This document shows, in pieces, positions 61,549 through 64,000 of a stretch of 64,000 nucleotides of DNA. The first letter of the stretch is position 1. Each line of letters begins with the position of its first letter. The DNA comes from TMP-86 sp964247385 (lineage in GTDB: Bacteria; Pseudomonadota; Gammaproteobacteria; Steroidobacterales; Steroidobacteraceae), in NCBI GenBank assembly GCA_964247385.1, contig CAXTUB010000007.1, positions 105,074 to 169,073 of the forward strand, given 5' to 3'. The notes beneath the pieces were generated by a model. The model saw only the letters and a list, made by a program, of their open reading frames with translations. It had not been told where the DNA came from and searched no databases. Position numbers and translations under genes: made by a program.

Positions 61549-64000
61549 TCAAGCGCCGTTGGCGCTCGATGCATTGTATGAGCTGAAGCGGGGCGATTAC
61601 GCGATTGCGTTGACCGCGGCCGGAGCAGGATACAGCCGTTGGCGCGAGTTGGCGGTGACGCGCTGGCGCGAAGATTTGACGCGGCAGGATCTGGGCAGTT
61701 TTTTCTATTTGCGCGAGAGCGGCTCTCCACCGTGGTCGGCCACTCATATGCCCATGGCGCGAGGCGCATCGCACAGCGACGTTGGATTCGAGCCAGAGCG
61801 CGCGACGTTCTCGCGGCAAGACGGTGATCTCGAGACGCGGCTCGAGGTGATGGTTGCTGAGACCGGCGATGGCGAGTGCCGCCGTCTGTCGATCAAGAAC
61901 GGCAGCGGGCGCGAACGGCTGGTCGAAGTGACTTCGTACAGCGAGTTGGTGCTGGGGAATCCCTGGGCGGACGCCGCTCACCCGGCCTTCGCGAAAATGT
62001 TCGTGCAAACGGAGTTGGCGTCCGAGGCACCCGCGCTGTTGGCGCATCGCCGCCGGCGTTCGCCCGATGAGCCGTTGATTTGGGCCGCGCATCATGTCGT
62101 ATGCGACCCTTCGATCGAAACCGTAATTTCATACGAAACCGATCGCGCCAAATTCATCGGACGGACGCGAGAGCTGCATCGGCCACAGTGTCTCGAGTCG
62201 AGCACGCTGTCGAACACTGTGGGCACCGTGCTCGATCCGGTGTTCGCATGGCGTCGCAGCGTACGCATCGCGGCGGGCGCAACCGGCACCCTGGTTTTTT
62301 GGACGGAAGTGGCCGAATCGCGCGCTGCCGTGCTGGATCGCGTCTTCGAGCATCGGACGCAATCAGTCTCTGCGCCGCGTCTTCCGGCGCAGACCGAGGC
62401 AGGGCTGCACCGTGTGTCTTGGCCTCCCACGCGCGATGCGCATCTGCGAGACGTTTCTTTGCAGGCAGCCGGCGCAGCGGCCGGTGAAGTCGATTCAAGG
62501 GCAGGCGAAGCACAAGCCGGAGAGACGTACGAATTCTTCAATGGGATCGGCGGCTTTACCGCGGATGGACGACATTACGAAGTGCCGCTCGGGAACGGCA
62601 GCACGCCGATGCCGTGGATCAACGTGGTGGCGAATGAAAACTTTGGATTTCATTCATCGGCCGAAGGCGGCGGCTACACCTGGTCGCTCAATAGCCGCGA
62701 AAACCAGTTGACGCCTTGGTGCAACGATCCCGTGATAGACCGGCCGAGCGAGGTCATTTACATTCAGGATGTCGACAGCGGCATGATCTGGACGGCGACC
62801 GCCAGTCCCATCCGCAATCTCCGCGCGAGATATCTGGCTCGCTTCGGCGCGGGCTTCTGCGAGTTCGAGTGCTCAGTGGATGGCGTTCGCACGCGACTCA
62901 CGCAATTCGTGCCGAGTGCAGACTCGATCAAAATTGCGCGGCTATCCTTGCGCAACACATCGTCATCCCGCCGAACCTTGCGAATTGCAACCTATCTCGA
63001 GTGGGTGCTGGGCACGGCGCGCGGCACAGCCATTTCCCACGTCGAGACCGAGGTCGACGCGGCGACGGGTGCGATCTTTGCGCGGTCCCTAGGCGCGGGC
63101 GCGTTTGCCTCGCGCGTGGCATTTTCCGATCTTGCCGGCTTGCAGAGCGAGTCGACCGCGGATCGGCGCGAGTTTCTTGGCCCATTCGGACGGCTCGATG
63201 ATCCGCAAGCCTTGGCAGGCAGCGCGGCATGGTCGGGGCGCGCGGGCGCGGGTCTGGATCCATGCGCCGCGCTTGGCGCGCGCATCACACTTGCGCCGGG
63301 TGAGACTCGTGAAGTCGCGTGGCTCATCGGACAAAGTGAAACCGTCGAGTCAGCGCGCGCGTTGATCACGGCGTACCGGCGCGCGGATCCTCGGGCCGTG
63401 CTCGAGGAGTCCACACGCCGCTGGCAAGAGATGCTCGGTACGGTGCACGTGCAGACGCCGGACCGAGCCATGGACCTAATGCTGAATCAGTGGCTGCCGT
63501 ATCAAGCGTTGGCGTGCCGCGTGTGGGCGAGAGCGGCATTTTATCAGGCGAGCGGCGCGTACGGTTTCCGCGATCAGTCTCAGGATTGCATGGCCTTGTG
63601 CATCGCGGCCCCGCAGCTGGCGCGCGCGCATCTCATACGGGCCGCGGGGCGGCAGTTCACGGAAGGCGATGTGCAACACTGGTGGCTTCCACCCGCCGGG
63701 AACGGCGTGCGCACGCGCATTGCGGATGATTGCGCATGGCTTGTCTACACGGCGCTGCATTATTTGCGAGTCACCGCAGACGAGTCGCTGCTGGATGAAT
63801 CCATTCCATTTCTCCGCGGCCCGCCGGTTCCGGAACATGCGCACGATGCGTTCTATCAACCGGAAACTTCGAACGAGCGTGCGACGTTTTACGAGCATTG
63901 CGCGCGCGCTCTGGATTACAGCTTGAAGTTCGGCGCACACGGCTTACCGCTATTCGGCACGGGCGATTGGAACGATGGCATGAATCGGGTGGGCGGGGAA
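61541..64000 (+). CDS. GH94/NdvB-like glucan phosphorylase, cut by window edge
   Basis: An open frame of 820 codons runs off the right end with no stop. It starts at the ATG at 61541, overlapping the xthA stop. The N-terminal YAIALTAAGAGYSRWRELAV and the region near 330 (EFFNGIGGFTADGRHYEVPL, PWINVVANENFGFHSSAEGG) match the phosphorylase half of cyclic beta-1,2-glucan synthases (NdvB). The acid region GTGDWNDGMNRVGG is at about 805. The usual GT84 synthase part is absent: the gene begins directly at the GH94-linked domain. It is likely a stand-alone beta-glucan phosphorylase such as a 1,2-beta-oligoglucan phosphorylase; specificity is inferred. Confidence 0.88.
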   Translation, partial: MPSQAPLALDALYELKRGDYAIALTAAGAGYSRWRELAVTRWREDLTRQDLGSFFYLRESGSPPWSATHMPMARGASHSDVGFEPERATFSRQDGDLETRLEVMVAETGDGECRRLSIKNGSGRERLVEVTSYSELVLGNPWADAAHPAFAKMFVQTELASEAPALLAHRRRRSPDEPLIWAAHHVVCDPSIETVISYETDRAKFIGRTRELHRPQCLESSTLSNTVGTVLDPVFAWRRSVRIAAGATGTLVFWTEVAESRAAVLDRVFEHRTQSVSAPRLPAQTEAGLHRVSWPPTRDAHLRDVSLQAAGAAAGEVDSRAGEAQAGETYEFFNGIGGFTADGRHYEVPLGNGSTPMPWINVVANENFGFHSSAEGGGYTWSLNSRENQLTPWCNDPVIDRPSEVIYIQDVDSGMIWTATASPIRNLRARYLARFGAGFCEFECSVDGVRTRLTQFVPSADSIKIARLSLRNTSSSRRTLRIATYLEWVLGTARGTAISHVETEVDAATGAIFARSLGAGAFASRVAFSDLAGLQSESTADRREFLGPFGRLDDPQALAGSAAWSGRAGAGLDPCAALGARITLAPGETREVAWLIGQSETVESARALITAYRRADPRAVLEESTRRWQEMLGTVHVQTPDRAMDLMLNQWLPYQALACRVWARAAFYQASGAYGFRDQSQDCMALCIAAPQLARAHLIRAAGRQFTEGDVQHWWLPPAGNGVRTRIADDCAWLVYTALHYLRVTADESLLDESIPFLRGPPVPEHAHDAFYQPETSNERATFYEHCARALDYSLKFGAHGLPLFGTGDWNDGMNRVGGE

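Overview
The window looks like chromosomal DNA of a GC-rich, free-living gammaproteobacterium. The mix of large TonB-dependent receptors, DUF3570/DUF4266 genes, TPR-sulfotransferases and a glycogen operon recalls the Steroidobacteraceae/Nevskiales/Xanthomonadales neighbourhood. This placement is inference from gene content; no rRNA or tRNA is present to anchor it.

Layout. 1-1.1 kb: xseB, a small lipoprotein and a palindromic repeat element. 1.8-7.3 kb: a TonB-dependent receptor, osmC and msrA (divergent stress genes), two small membrane proteins and a SYLF protein. 7.4-10.8 kb (minus): DUF3570, DUF4266, a TlpA thioredoxin, and two outer-membrane beta-barrel proteins, one with an SH3 domain. 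10.9-19.1 kb: a divergent cassette of secreted c-type heme proteins (HzsA-related, DUF1588-like, LamG/cytochrome) plus a Tat-exported DUF1501-like protein, ending in a strong terminator. 19.3-29.7 kb (plus): a tightly packed operon with a thioredoxin-fold protein lacking its cysteines, a Pro/Ala-rich coiled-coil protein, two large TPR proteins, a Pro/Ala-rich periplasmic protein, ExbB, two ExbD, an AgmX/PglI-type TonB-like protein and a small unknown. With the barrel genes at 9.4-10.8 kb this resembles the envelope-spanning Agl-Glt core known from Myxococcus gliding.

29.7-43.8 kb is central carbon metabolism: ppc, then a minus-strand ppgK-NlpC/P60-sdaA set, and the divergent glgP-glgB-glgX-malQ operon, all overlapping or nearly so. 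43.8-45.3 kb is decayed DNA with a second copy of the palindromic element, short tandem repeats and a frameshifted HEPN/MNT toxin-antitoxin pair. 45.4-57.0 kb holds a Wzi-like barrel, a nitroreductase, gph, a TPR-sulfotransferase with a TonB-dependent receptor, a rhomboid protease, an M13 peptidase and a KAS III. 57.4-64 kb holds a small Cys-rich protein, a VRR-NUC nuclease overlapping convergent fahA, exonuclease III, and an NdvB-like GH94 enzyme truncated by the window edge.

The most interesting material is the split Agl-Glt-like trans-envelope machine with its paired intact and cysteine-less TlpA proteins, and the heme/Tat cassette lying between its two halves. The palindromic repeat family is a further point of interest. 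No CRISPR array, prophage or intact insertion sequence was seen.
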